From Terrimesophilobacter sp036833635 (lineage in GTDB: Bacteria; Actinomycetota; Actinomycetes; Actinomycetales; Microbacteriaceae), in NCBI GenBank assembly GCA_036833635.1, contig DAITPJ010000004.1, positions 1-56,943 of the forward strand: a stretch of 56,943 nt of DNA, in the 5' to 3' direction. The notes under the pieces are model-generated. The model saw only the letters and a program-made list of their open reading frames with translations. It searched no databases and had not been told where the DNA came from. Below are positions 25,180 through 33,643 of this stretch, piece by piece. The first letter of the stretch is position 1, and the number at the start of each line of letters is the position of its first letter. The position numbers and the translations under genes are program-made.

Positions 25180-25257
25180 GTTTCGTGTGTCCATGCGGTC
25201 CCGACGTGCTTCGTGCCGATCTTGCGGGCCGTTCCCAGCGCGGGCGGGGAGCTGGCG

Positions 25258-26457
25258 TTAGGACGCCCCCAGCAGGATCGTCTGGTATTGCGCGAGGAGG
25301 CGCTGCTCCTCCGCCTGGTCGAGGGTGCGGAAAGTCTTCGTCGTGGCGAAGGTCGCCACGGTCGGGAAGATCATGAGGTTGCGCGAGAGCTCCTGCGGGA
25401 TCGTCCCGATCTCGGGCTGCCGCAGCTCAACGGGCGAGATGACATTCGTCGCCGCCGCGACCTCGACCGCATTCTGCCGGTCATAGTAGAAGTCGATGAA
25501 GGCCTCCGCGTTGCCGCGGTGCGTCGAGCCGACGGGGATGACCGCGACGTCGCTCCACAGCACTCCGCCGGCGGACGGGATCGCGAACCCCCACTTGTCG
25601 CCCGCCTCCTGGTTGAGCTGGAGGATGTCGGCAGCGCGCGCGATCGAGGCGACCGTTGCCCCGCTCACGAGGTCCTCCTTGTACTTGTTGCCCTTGATGC
25701 TGCGCAGCTGGCCGCTCGCGACCTGGGTGCGCAGGGTCTCGACGGCGGCAGAGAAGTCGGCGTCGCCCCAGTCGCCCGCCGAGATATCGACGCCCTTGTC
25801 GAGCATGATGAGGCCGAGGGTGTCGCGCATGGCCGACATCGCTCCGACCCTTCCGTGCAGCGACGCGTCCCACAGGTCGGAGACCGAGGTGAGCCCCTCA
25901 GGGATCGCCTCCTTGTTCCAGGCGATCCCCGTGAAGCCATTGCTCCACGGCAGTGAAGCTCGCCGCCCAGGGTCGTACTCTGAGTCGCGGAAGACGATGC
26001 GGATGTTGTCGAAGTTCGTGATCGCTGCGCGATCGAGTTTCTGGACGTAACCGAGCCTGATCCAGCGCGCCGCCATCCAGTCGGCCAGCACCACGGCATC
26101 CGCCCCGATGTCCTGGCCGAGCTTCAACTGGCCCTTGACCTTCTGGTAGTAGAGGTTGTCGTCGCTCACCGCGTTCGTGTAGGTGACCGAGATGCCGGTC
26201 GTGTCGCTGAACTTCCCGAGAAGAGGGAAGTCCTCCCCTGTCGTGTTGCGGTAGGTCGCCCGGCTGTCGAACCGCAGCGACTTCTGCGTCTCGGACTTGT
26301 CGACCGCGGCCTCAGGACGTCCCTGGGCCGACGTCGCACAGGCGGCGAGCAGGAGAGCGGAGGCGCCGAGGCCGGCCCCCTGCAGAACCGTGCGGCGCGA
26401 GACCCCTGCGCGCGCGGCAGTGGACGCCACGGCATCCTGCAGCATCGATCCTGTCAT
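25258..26457 (-). CDS. Polyamine-type substrate-binding lipoprotein, copy 1 of a tandem pair
   Basis: A 399-residue PotD/PotF-like binding protein. A twin-arginine signal (SRRTVLQGAGLG) runs into a lipobox LLLAACAT, so it is probably a Tat-exported lipoprotein. The binding fold includes YQKVKGQLKLGQDIGADAVVL, GFTGIAWNKEAI and SAMRDTLGLIMLDKG. The ATG has GAAGGAGCG before it. It follows, on the same strand, a close paralogue at 26617, and both trail the potABCD-aminotransferase operon. Ligand preference may differ from the main PotD. One 152-base stretch is almost identical to its neighbour. Confidence 0.87.
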   Translation of the reverse strand: MTGSMLQDAVASTAARAGVSRRTVLQGAGLGASALLLAACATSAQGRPEAAVDKSETQKSLRFDSRATYRNTTGEDFPLLGKFSDTTGISVTYTNAVSDDNLYYQKVKGQLKLGQDIGADAVVLADWMAARWIRLGYVQKLDRAAITNFDNIRIVFRDSEYDPGRRASLPWSNGFTGIAWNKEAIPEGLTSVSDLWDASLHGRVGAMSAMRDTLGLIMLDKGVDISAGDWGDADFSAAVETLRTQVASGQLRSIKGNKYKEDLVSGATVASIARAADILQLNQEAGDKWGFAIPSAGGVLWSDVAVIPVGSTHRGNAEAFIDFYYDRQNAVEVAAATNVISPVELRQPEIGTIPQELSRNLMIFPTVATFATTKTFRTLDQAEEQRLLAQYQTILLGAS

Positions 26458-26507
26458 GTTCGCGCTCCTTCACAGCGATGTGAGTGGGTGCGTGCGTGCC
26501 TACCCCT

Positions 26508-26523
26508 GTTCGATACTGGCACA
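26508..26523 (-). promoter_or_regulatory. Conserved 16-base element upstream of binding-protein copy 1
   Basis: TGTGCCAGTATCGAAC on the minus strand, 50 bases before the ATG at 26457. Two other potD-like genes carry nearly the same sequence at the same distance, which suggests a shared promoter or operator. Confidence 0.5.
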
Positions 26524-26599
26524 GCGGCGAAAGGGCCCTTCCCACCAGAAGGGGGCACATCCGTACCCCAGTCCGGGGGATGCGCGCCCAGCCGGTCCG

Positions 26600-26614
26600 C
26601 CGCCCGAAGGGCGG
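26600..26614 (-). terminator. Hairpin after binding-protein copy 2
   Basis: On the minus strand CCGCCC-TTC-GGGCGG, immediately after the TGA of the gene at 26617. The tip reads CTTCGG, the stable UUCG-type tetraloop. There is no T-tract, as is common in high-GC actinobacteria. Confidence 0.55.
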
Positions 26615-26616
26615 GT

Positions 26617-27819
26617 TCAGCTGGCGCTGAGCAGGATCGTCTGGTACTGCGCCATGTAGCGCTGCTCCTCGCCCTGGTCGAGCGTTCGGAACGTTCTCGC
26701 GCTCTCGAACGTCACGGGCGTCGGGAACACCATGCGGTTGCTGGCGACGGCGGGGTCGAGTCGGTCGATCTCGAGTTGGCGCGTGTCGACGGGCGACACG
26801 AAATTCGTCGCGGCCGCGACCTGCACTGCGTTCACGGGTTCGAAGTAGTAATTGATGAGGGCTTCGACGTTCGCGTGATGGGTCGACCCGATCGGAATCA
26901 CGACGTTGTCGCTCCAGAGCACGCCGCCTTTGGCTGGGAGGGCGAATCCCCACTGGTCACCGGACTCCTCGTTGAGTTGCAGGATGTCGCCGGCGCGCGC
27001 GATCGCCGCGACCGCGGCGCCGCTCACAAGATCGTCCTTGTACTTGTTGCCCTTGATCCCGGAGAGCTGCCCGTTCGCGAGTTGCACCCGCAGCGCCTCG
27101 ACGGCCGCCGAGAACTCGGTATCGGACCAGTCCTGGCTCTCGATGTCGACACCCTGGTCGAGCATGATGAGCCCGAGGGTGTCGCGCATGGCCGACATGA
27201 GGGCCACCTTGCCGCGCAGGGCCGGTTGCCACAGGTCGGAGACCGACGTGAGCCCATCGGGGAGGGCCGCCTTGTTCCAGGCGATCCCGGTGAACCCGCT
27301 GCGCCAGGGGAGGGACCCCTTGCGCCCAGGGTCCCCGTCCGCGTCCTTGAAGCGCGGGCGGAGGCTCCCGATGTTGGGGATGTTCCCATGGTCGAGCCTC
27401 TGGACGTAACCGAGCCTGATCCAGCGCGCCGCCATCCAGTCGGCCAGCACCACGGCATCCGCCCCGATGTCCTGGCCGAGCTTCAACTGGCCCTTGACCT
27501 TCTGGTAGTAGAGGTTGTCGTCGCTCACCGCATTCGTGTAGGTGACCGAGATCCCGGATGCGTCGCTGAACGCTCCGAGGAGCGGAAAGTCCTCGCCGAC
27601 CGTGTTGCGGTACGTCTCCCGGCTGTCGAAACGCAGCGACTTCTGCGTCTCGGACTTGTCGACCGCAGCCTCAGGCCTGCCAATGGCAGAGGTCGAGCAC
27701 GCCGCGAGCAGGAGGGCGGAGGCGCCCAGCCCTGCCCCCGCGAGCACGGTCCTGCGGGAGAGTGCAGGCACGGCTCCCGCGATCGACGCGACATGGCCGT
27801 TCCAGTTGGTTGAACTCAC
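26617..27819 (-). CDS. Polyamine-type substrate-binding lipoprotein, copy 2 of a tandem pair
   Basis: A 400-residue paralogue of the protein at 25258-26457, with the same Tat-type signal (SRRTVLAGAGLG), lipobox LLLAACST and binding fold. The frame is open to 28014. The GTG at 27819 is chosen because GGGGAG lies 9 bases upstream and because the conserved 16-base element is then 48 bases away, as in the other two genes. An ATG at 27855 is an alternative. It follows the aminotransferase gene (27939) across a 119-base gap with its own promoter element. Confidence 0.86.
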   Translation of the reverse strand: MSSTNWNGHVASIAGAVPALSRRTVLAGAGLGASALLLAACSTSAIGRPEAAVDKSETQKSLRFDSRETYRNTVGEDFPLLGAFSDASGISVTYTNAVSDDNLYYQKVKGQLKLGQDIGADAVVLADWMAARWIRLGYVQRLDHGNIPNIGSLRPRFKDADGDPGRKGSLPWRSGFTGIAWNKAALPDGLTSVSDLWQPALRGKVALMSAMRDTLGLIMLDQGVDIESQDWSDTEFSAAVEALRVQLANGQLSGIKGNKYKDDLVSGAAVAAIARAGDILQLNEESGDQWGFALPAKGGVLWSDNVVIPIGSTHHANVEALINYYFEPVNAVQVAAATNFVSPVDTRQLEIDRLDPAVASNRMVFPTPVTFESARTFRTLDQGEEQRYMAQYQTILLSAS

Positions 27820-27867
27820 GGTGCTCGACTCCCCATAGCGCTGAGATCGGGTCATCGGACCGATCTC

Positions 27868-27883
27868 GTTCGATACTGTCACA
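27868..27883 (-). promoter_or_regulatory. Conserved 16-base element upstream of binding-protein copy 2
   Basis: TGTGACAGTATCGAAC on the minus strand, 48 bases before the GTG at 27819. It matches the copies at 26508 and 33481. Confidence 0.5.
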
Positions 27884-27938
27884 GGCGATTGCGGGGGCCC
27901 AGTACCAAAACGGGGGACGTGGACTACGTTCGGTCGAC

Positions 27939-29306
27939 TCAGGCCAGGCCCGCGAGCGCCTCGCGGAACGCCTCCGTGTGGCGGGCGATGTCCTCGCTCG
28001 TCGTCGCGGGACACATGAGCGCCATGTTGTGGAACGGCGTGATGAGAATGCCCCGGTTGAGGGCGTGCAGGTGAAGGTACTGCTGAAGCTCGAAGTCATC
28101 CGCGGCGGCCGCCGCGGCGCCATCCCGCGGCGGCGTCGGCCGGAAGCTGTACTCGGCGCGCGCACCGAGTCGCGTGACCTGCCACGGCATGCCGAACTCA
28201 TCGATCGCCGCCTGGACCCCTGCGGTCCACTCGACGGCGCGCGCGGTCATGCTCTCGAAAGCCGCTGGGGTGAGCACCTCGGCGAGCGTCGCCCGGATGC
28301 CGGCGAGCGAGAGCGCGTTCCCGGCGAGTGTTCCGCCCACTCCCCCGACATCGATGTCCTCGAGGTCGAGGCTGTCGCGTGCCCGCCGCGCGAGCTCCGC
28401 CGTCATCCCGAACGCGGCCGCCGGGATACCGCCGCCGATGCTCTTGCCGACGACGACCGCGTCCGGCGCGAGGCCCTCCGCCTGCGTCATGCCGCCAGGG
28501 CCTGCGCTGATGGTGTGGGTCTCGTCGATCACCAGGATCACGCCGTGCCGCGTGCAGAGCTCGCGGACCGCGGCATGGTAGCCCTCGTCGGGGAGCACGA
28601 TGCCGATGTTGGTGAGCGCGGGCTCGATGAGCATGGCAGCGATCTCGCCAGAGGCGAGGGCCGCCTCGAGCGCTGGGATGTCGTTGAAGGGGACGACGGC
28701 GGTGGTCTCGGACGGCGGCACAGGGGCGCCGATGTTGCCCCTTCGCTCCACGACGGCGCCGTCGCTGTCGAGCGTCGCGAAAGTCTCGTCGACCGAGCCG
28801 TGGTAGCAGTAGTCGTGGACGAGGATCTTCCTGCGCCCGGTCACCTGTCGCGCATAGCGGATGACGCTTCGGTTGGCGTCGGTCGCGGAGAGTGTGAACT
28901 GCCAGCTCGGGACGCCGAAGCGTTCGGCGAGCAACTCGGCGGCGGCCGCCGCATCCGCCGTCGGGAGCATGAAGGTCGAGCCCTTCGCGAGTTGCGCCGA
29001 GAGCGCCTGGACGGCCGGCTCAGGGGCGTGCCCGCACATAGCGCCCGTGTCGCCGAGGCACAGGTCCACGTGATCGATCCCGTCGACATCCGTGAAGTGT
29101 GCACCGGCCGCCGTGCTCACGTACACCGGCCATGGGCCGGGCCATTTCGCCATCCAGAGCATGGGCACGCCGTCTGGCAGGTGCGGTGTTGCGGCACGCC
29201 ACAGCCGTTCCGACTCCGGCCGTGCTGCGCGGAAGCGCTCGACCTCGTGCGACCACAGCCCGGCGAGCCGATCCCGGTCAGCGTAGGTCGGGCCATGGTC
29301 GGCCAT
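27939..29306 (-). CDS. Class III aminotransferase in the polyamine transport operon
   Basis: A 455-residue PLP-dependent transaminase. The cofactor Lys lies in VVVGKSIGGGIP, the Asp in LVIDETHTISAG, and NALSLAGIRATLAEV follows. Co-transcription with potABCD suggests that it deaminates an imported diamine or its gamma-glutamyl derivative, though glutamate-1-semialdehyde-like mutases belong to the same family. The ATG at 29306 overlaps the potC stop by one base (TGATG). The longer frame upstream is a shadow of potC. Confidence 0.82.
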   Translation of the reverse strand: MADHGPTYADRDRLAGLWSHEVERFRAARPESERLWRAATPHLPDGVPMLWMAKWPGPWPVYVSTAAGAHFTDVDGIDHVDLCLGDTGAMCGHAPEPAVQALSAQLAKGSTFMLPTADAAAAAELLAERFGVPSWQFTLSATDANRSVIRYARQVTGRRKILVHDYCYHGSVDETFATLDSDGAVVERRGNIGAPVPPSETTAVVPFNDIPALEAALASGEIAAMLIEPALTNIGIVLPDEGYHAAVRELCTRHGVILVIDETHTISAGPGGMTQAEGLAPDAVVVGKSIGGGIPAAAFGMTAELARRARDSLDLEDIDVGGVGGTLAGNALSLAGIRATLAEVLTPAAFESMTARAVEWTAGVQAAIDEFGMPWQVTRLGARAEYSFRPTPPRDGAAAAAADDFELQQYLHLHALNRGILITPFHNMALMCPATTSEDIARHTEAFREALAGLA

Positions 29307-30112
29307 CAGCGGAAGCGCTCGAGCCGTTTCCTTCGCAGCGCGGAGGACACCTGGGAGATGAGCACGAGGATGATCGCGGCGAAGAACACCGCAGAGGCGA
29401 TGACGTTCGCCTCTGCGGGGATCCCGCGTGCCGCGGAGATGTAGATGTACTTCGGGAAGGTGCTCGTCGTTCCCGCATTGAAGTTGGTGATGATGAAGTC
29501 GTCGAAGCTCAGCGCGAAGGAGAGCAGCGCGGCAGCGATGATCCCAGGAAGCAGGAGCGGGAACGTCACCCTCCAGAACACCTGGCTCGGCGAGCCGTAG
29601 AGATCCCGCCCCGCCTCCTCGAGCGCCGGGTCGAGCGTCGACACCCTCGCCTTGACCGTGACGACGACGAAGCTGACGCAGAACATCGTGTGCGCGATGA
29701 TGATCGTGCCGATGCCCTTCTCGACGCCCGCCGTGAGGAACTCTGCCGCCAGCCCCGCGCCGAGCACGACCTCTGGCGTCGCCATCGGCAGGAAGAGAAG
29801 CAGGCTCGTGGCGGACCGGAACGGGAACCGGTAGCGCACGAGGGCGATCGCGATCATCGTCCCCAGCACCGTCGCGGCGATCGTCGCGACGACGCCGACG
29901 AGGATGCTGTTGCCGAAGGCGACGCACACCTCCTGCTTGGCGCACACGTTGAGCCACTTGTCGAACGTGAAGCCGCGCCAGACGATGTTCGACTTCACAG
30001 AGTCGTTGAACGAGAACACGAAGGTGTAGACGATGGGGATGAGCAGGAAGACGAACGCCACTACCGCGTACAGCGGGAGAAGCCAGGTGCCGAACCCGAA
30101 GCGCGACCTCAC
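29306..30112 (-). CDS. potC: Spermidine/putrescine ABC importer permease, PotC-like
   Basis: A 268-residue inner-membrane permease with six predicted segments and the permease loop EEAGRDLYGSPSQVFWRVTFPLLLPGI that contacts the ATPase. ALSFDDFIITNFNAG is typical of PotC. The GTG start at 30112 overlaps the potB stop (GTGA); the open frame extends farther upstream only as a shadow of potB. It works with PotA, PotB and a PotD-type lipoprotein. Confidence 0.91.
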   Translation of the reverse strand: MRSRFGFGTWLLPLYAVVAFVFLLIPIVYTFVFSFNDSVKSNIVWRGFTFDKWLNVCAKQEVCVAFGNSILVGVVATIAATVLGTMIAIALVRYRFPFRSATSLLLFLPMATPEVVLGAGLAAEFLTAGVEKGIGTIIIAHTMFCVSFVVVTVKARVSTLDPALEEAGRDLYGSPSQVFWRVTFPLLLPGIIAAALLSFALSFDDFIITNFNAGTTSTFPKYIYISAARGIPAEANVIASAVFFAAIILVLISQVSSALRRKRLERFR

Positions 30113-31020
30113 AGCAGGTCCTCCGTCCCGCTGCGCTTGACGTACACCGTGACCATCACGAGGATCACGGCCATGAGGATGATGGAGAGCGACGCCGCCA
30201 CCGGATAGTTGAGCGAGACGAGGAAGTTGCTCTCGATGACATTGCCGATCATGGCGGTGCCCGTGCCGCCGAGGAAGTCCCTGCTCGCATTGATGTAGTC
30301 GCCCGCGGCCGGAATGAAGGTCAGCAGCACCCCTGAGACGATTCCCGACATCGAGAGCGGGACCGTGACCTTGAAGAACGTCACAGCCGGCTTCGAATAG
30401 AGGTCGCCGCCGGCCTCGAGAAGCCGGGTGTCGAGTCGTTCGAGGGTCGAGTAGAGGGGCAACGTCATGAAGGGGATGAAGTTGTAGGTGAGTCCGAACA
30501 CGACGGCAGCGGGGGTTCCGGTGAAGTGCGCATCCGGAGCCATGAGGGCGAGCGCCTTGAGGCCTGTGATGACGGCCGATTCGTCGGAGAGGATCGACTT
30601 CCAGGCGAGTGTGCGCAGCAGGAAGCTGATGAAGAACGGTGCGATCACGAGGACGAGCATGAGGTTCTGTAACAGGGGCCAGCGCCGCGCCGTGACGCCG
30701 ATGAAGTAGGCGAGGGGGTAGCTGAAAAGGAGCGCGAAGATCGTCGCGAGGATCGCGTAGACGAAGGAGCGCAGGATGTGTTCGCCGTAGGTGTTGACGA
30801 CCTCGACGTAGTTCTCCCATCTGAACGCAGCCTGGTACTCGCCGATGTCTCCGAGCAGCGCGGGTTCCTGGAGCGAGGTCAGGACGAGCGAGACGAGCGG
30901 AACGAGGAAGAACAGCATGAGGTAGAGGATGCCGGGCAGCAGCAGGAAGAGCGCGATCCTGCTCCTGCGCCGCGGCGCCTGCTCCTGCGCGGTTCCCGTC
31001 GCGAATGCGCTGAACGCCAC
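30109..31020 (-). CDS. potB: Spermidine/putrescine ABC importer permease, PotB-like
   Basis: A 303-residue permease with about six membrane segments. The ATPase-contact loop is LLEAGGDLYSKPAVTFFKVTVPLSMSGI. The family stretch LPLYSTLERLDTRLLEAG precedes it, and PAAGDYINASRDFLGG is the usual PotB signature near the substrate pathway. The gene lies 2 bases after potA and overlaps potC. Confidence 0.92.
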   Translation of the reverse strand: MAFSAFATGTAQEQAPRRRSRIALFLLLPGILYLMLFFLVPLVSLVLTSLQEPALLGDIGEYQAAFRWENYVEVVNTYGEHILRSFVYAILATIFALLFSYPLAYFIGVTARRWPLLQNLMLVLVIAPFFISFLLRTLAWKSILSDESAVITGLKALALMAPDAHFTGTPAAVVFGLTYNFIPFMTLPLYSTLERLDTRLLEAGGDLYSKPAVTFFKVTVPLSMSGIVSGVLLTFIPAAGDYINASRDFLGGTGTAMIGNVIESNFLVSLNYPVAASLSIILMAVILVMVTVYVKRSGTEDLL

Positions 31021-31022
31021 GC

Positions 31023-32222
31023 TCAGGCTCCCTCGAGCTCCGACATGAGCGCGCGCTTCTTCTGCACCGCGATCGTCGCCGTGTCGGTGTCGGCCGGGAA
31101 ACGCGGCTCAGCGGACGGCTCATCGGCGAGCCCGAAGCCGTGGTCGACGTTCCAGCTCACCCAGACCTCTGCGCCTTCGCCCGCGACGGGACCGAAGGTC
31201 ATGTTCTGCTGGAACACCGTCACGGTCCCGATACCGGGGATGGCGATGATGTACTGCGTGCTCACGCCGCTGAACGACACGTCGATGATGCGGCCGGGAC
31301 CCAGGGTGTTCGTGCCCGTCTCCGACTTCGGCGCCGTCGTATGGAGGTGGAGCTTCTCCGGCCTCACCCCGACCGTGACCTCGCCGGCGTGGCGTTGCGC
31401 GCGTGACGTCGGGACGACGATCTTCGTGCCCTCTGCGTCGACAGTGATGCTCGTGCTCGTCGACCCCGTGACATTCCCCGTGAACAGGTTCGACTGGCCG
31501 AGGAAGTTCGCCACGAACGCCGTCTTCGGAAGCTCGTAGAGCTCCTCAGGGGCGCCGAGCTGTTCGATCTCGCCCTTGTTCATGACCGCAACGGTGTCGG
31601 CCATCGTCATGGCCTCCTCCTGGTCGTGTGTCACGTGCACGAACGTCAGCCCGACTTCTTCCTGGATCGACTTGAGCTCGAGCTGCATCTGCCTGCGCAG
31701 CTTGAGGTCGAGCGCGCCAAGGGGCTCATCGAGCAGCAGAAGCGCCGGCCGGTTGACGATGGCGCGGGCGAGCGCGACGCGCTGCTGCTGCCCTCCTGAG
31801 AGCTGCTGCGGCTTGCGCGCCGAGAGGTGATCGAGTTCGACGAGCCGCAGCGCCTCGTGCGCCTTGCCGACGGGATCCTCGATCCGCCTCCTGCGAAGGC
31901 CGAAGGCGACATTCTCGAGCACGGTCATGTGCGGGAAGAGCGCATAGCTCTGGAAGACCGTATTGACCTGCCGCTGGTACGGCTTGAGCCTCGTGACGTC
32001 CTTCCCGCCGATGAGGATCGTGCCCTCCGTCGGATCCTCGAGCCCGGCGACGAGCCGCAGTGTCGTGGTCTTGCCGCATCCGGAAGGGCCGAGGAGGGCG
32101 AAGAACGAGCCAGCAGGAATCGTCAGGTCGAGGTGCTCGATCGCGGTGAAACCCGGAAAGCGCTTCTGGATGCCGACGAGTTCGAGGTCCGCCCCGCTTT
32201 CGGCGAAGGACCCGGACGCCAT
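31023..32222 (-). CDS. potA: Spermidine/putrescine ABC importer ATPase, PotA-like
   Basis: A 399-residue ABC ATPase. Walker A is GPSGCGKTT (45-53), the signature LSGGQQQRVALARAI, Walker B LLLLDEPLGALD, and the H-loop VTHDQEEAM. A C-terminal TOBE-type domain (about 240-365) is typical of PotA, followed by a short, variable tail. The start is one base after the potD stop. Confidence 0.93.
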   Translation of the reverse strand: MASGSFAESGADLELVGIQKRFPGFTAIEHLDLTIPAGSFFALLGPSGCGKTTTLRLVAGLEDPTEGTILIGGKDVTRLKPYQRQVNTVFQSYALFPHMTVLENVAFGLRRRRIEDPVGKAHEALRLVELDHLSARKPQQLSGGQQQRVALARAIVNRPALLLLDEPLGALDLKLRRQMQLELKSIQEEVGLTFVHVTHDQEEAMTMADTVAVMNKGEIEQLGAPEELYELPKTAFVANFLGQSNLFTGNVTGSTSTSITVDAEGTKIVVPTSRAQRHAGEVTVGVRPEKLHLHTTAPKSETGTNTLGPGRIIDVSFSGVSTQYIIAIPGIGTVTVFQQNMTFGPVAGEGAEVWVSWNVDHGFGLADEPSAEPRFPADTDTATIAVQKKRALMSELEGA

Positions 32223-32223
32223 A

Positions 32224-33432
32224 TCAGGCCCCGAGGAGGATGGCCTGGAACTGCCCTCCGTACTTCTGCTCCTCCGCCGCGCTCAGGCTGCGGAAGACAT
32301 GGGCGTTGGCGAGGGTCGCCTCGCTCGGGAAGATGAGCTGGTTGTCGGCGAGCTCCGGGTCGATCGCGATCATGGCGTCCTTGGTGCCCACGACCGGCGG
32401 GATGTAATTCACGTAGGCTGCGACCTGGGCGGCGACCTCCGGGTCGTAGTAGTAGTTGATGAGCGCCTCGGCGTTCTTCTTGTGCTCCGAGCCGATCGGG
32501 ATCACGAAGTTGTCGTTCCACAGCGTGCCGCCCTTGCTCGGAATGGCGAAGTCCCAGTGGTCCCCCGCCTCGAAGTTGAGCTGGGTGATGTCGCCGGACC
32601 ACACGATCGCGGCGAGAGTGTCGCCGTTCTGCAGGTCCTCCTTGTAGGAGTTGCCCTTGATGTTGCGGATCTGGCCGTCATCGACCTGTTTCTGCAGCAC
32701 ATCGATCGCCGCGCTGAACTCGTCGTCGCCCCACTGCCCATCGATCGCGGTACCGAGATCCTGCATGATGCAGCCCATCGTGTCGCGCATCTCGGAGAGC
32801 ACGCCGACGCGTCCCTTGAGGGACGAGTCCCACAGGTCAGAGACGGACTCGAGCCCACCCGGCAGTTCGTCCTTGTTCCATGCGATGCCCGCGAACCCGC
32901 CCTGCCAGGGGAGCGACATCTTTCGTCCCGGGTCGAAGTCGACGTTGAGGTAGGCCGGAACGAGGTTCTTGATGTTCGGGATGTTCGCGTGGTCGAGTTC
33001 CTGGGTGTATCCGAAGCGGATGAGTCGATCGACCATCCAGTCCGTGAGGCACACGGTGTCGGCGCCGATATCCTGACCGAGCTTGAGCTGGTCCTTGACC
33101 TTGCCGTAGTAGGTGTTGTTGTCGTCGACGGCTTCCGTGTAGGTGGCCTTGATCCCCGTCTGGGCTGAGAACGCCTCGAGGCTGGGGTAGTTGCCGTCGT
33201 CGTCGACGTCGAGGTAGAGGGCCCAGTTGTCCCACCGGACCGTCTTGTCGGTGTCGGACTTGTCCTGCGCGGGTTTGGGCTTCTCGCTCCCGCCTGGCGA
33301 GCAGGCGGCGAGCGCGAGCGCCGCGGCGCCGATGCCGGCCCCCTTGAGCATCCCGCGGCGCGAGAACTGTGCGCGCTGCGCCTGCACAACGAGGCTGCGG
33401 ATGAATGGATCTTCGGGCAGGGGTCTGGTCAT
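32224..33432 (-). CDS. potD: Spermidine/putrescine-binding lipoprotein, PotD-like
   Basis: A 402-residue binding protein with a Tat-type signal (SRRGMLKGAGIG) and lipobox ALAACSPGG. The fold includes YGKVKDQLKLGQDIGADTVCL, GFAGIAWNKDELPGG and SEMRDTMGCIMQDLG. It heads the pot operon, and GAAGGAG stands before the ATG. It is more distant from the two other binding proteins (25258, 26617) than they are from each other. A 16-base upstream element is shared with both. Confidence 0.92.
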   Translation of the reverse strand: MTRPLPEDPFIRSLVVQAQRAQFSRRGMLKGAGIGAAALALAACSPGGSEKPKPAQDKSDTDKTVRWDNWALYLDVDDDGNYPSLEAFSAQTGIKATYTEAVDDNNTYYGKVKDQLKLGQDIGADTVCLTDWMVDRLIRFGYTQELDHANIPNIKNLVPAYLNVDFDPGRKMSLPWQGGFAGIAWNKDELPGGLESVSDLWDSSLKGRVGVLSEMRDTMGCIMQDLGTAIDGQWGDDEFSAAIDVLQKQVDDGQIRNIKGNSYKEDLQNGDTLAAIVWSGDITQLNFEAGDHWDFAIPSKGGTLWNDNFVIPIGSEHKKNAEALINYYYDPEVAAQVAAYVNYIPPVVGTKDAMIAIDPELADNQLIFPSEATLANAHVFRSLSAAEEQKYGGQFQAILLGA

Positions 33433-33480
33433 GTGAATGCCACTCCTTCACGACGGGTGCGGACGACGTTGTTCCGTGTG

Positions 33481-33496
33481 GATAGATACTGTCACA
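33481..33496 (-). promoter_or_regulatory. Conserved 16-base element upstream of potD
   Basis: TGTGACAGTATCTATC on the minus strand, 48 bases before the potD ATG. A small dyad CAATCG-6-CGATTG immediately upstream may add a regulator site. Confidence 0.5.
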
Positions 33497-33556
33497 ATCG
33501 TGTACCCGATTGCACGAAAAAGAGACCGAAACCACGACGTTCGATGGCAAATGTCA

Positions 33557-33575
33557 CGAAATCAGTACCATTTCG
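33557..33575. promoter_or_regulatory. Small inverted repeat between potD and ald
   Basis: CGAAAT, seven bases, ATTTCG: perfect 6-base arms in a locally AT-richer stretch, 37 bases upstream of the ald -10 box. Possibly an operator for ald or the divergent pot operon; no regulator can be named. Confidence 0.35.
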
Positions 33576-33611
33576 GTCGAATCTGGTGCGGAATCCATCG
33601 TGAGTCGCGAG

Positions 33612-33617
33612 TACGCT
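33612..33617 (+). promoter_or_regulatory. -10 box of alanine dehydrogenase gene
   Basis: TACGCT fits TANNNT. It would give a leader of roughly 20 bases carrying AGGAGA (33635-33640) 3 bases before the ATG at 33644. Confidence 0.4.
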
Positions 33618-33643
33618 GGTGTCATCGCATGGGCAGGAGAGCA

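Noticed and set aside
27820..28014. N-terminal extension of binding-protein copy 2
   Set aside because: The extra residues precede the Tat-type signal, run into the aminotransferase gene and lack a ribosome site; spacing of the shared 16-base element fits the GTG at 27819.
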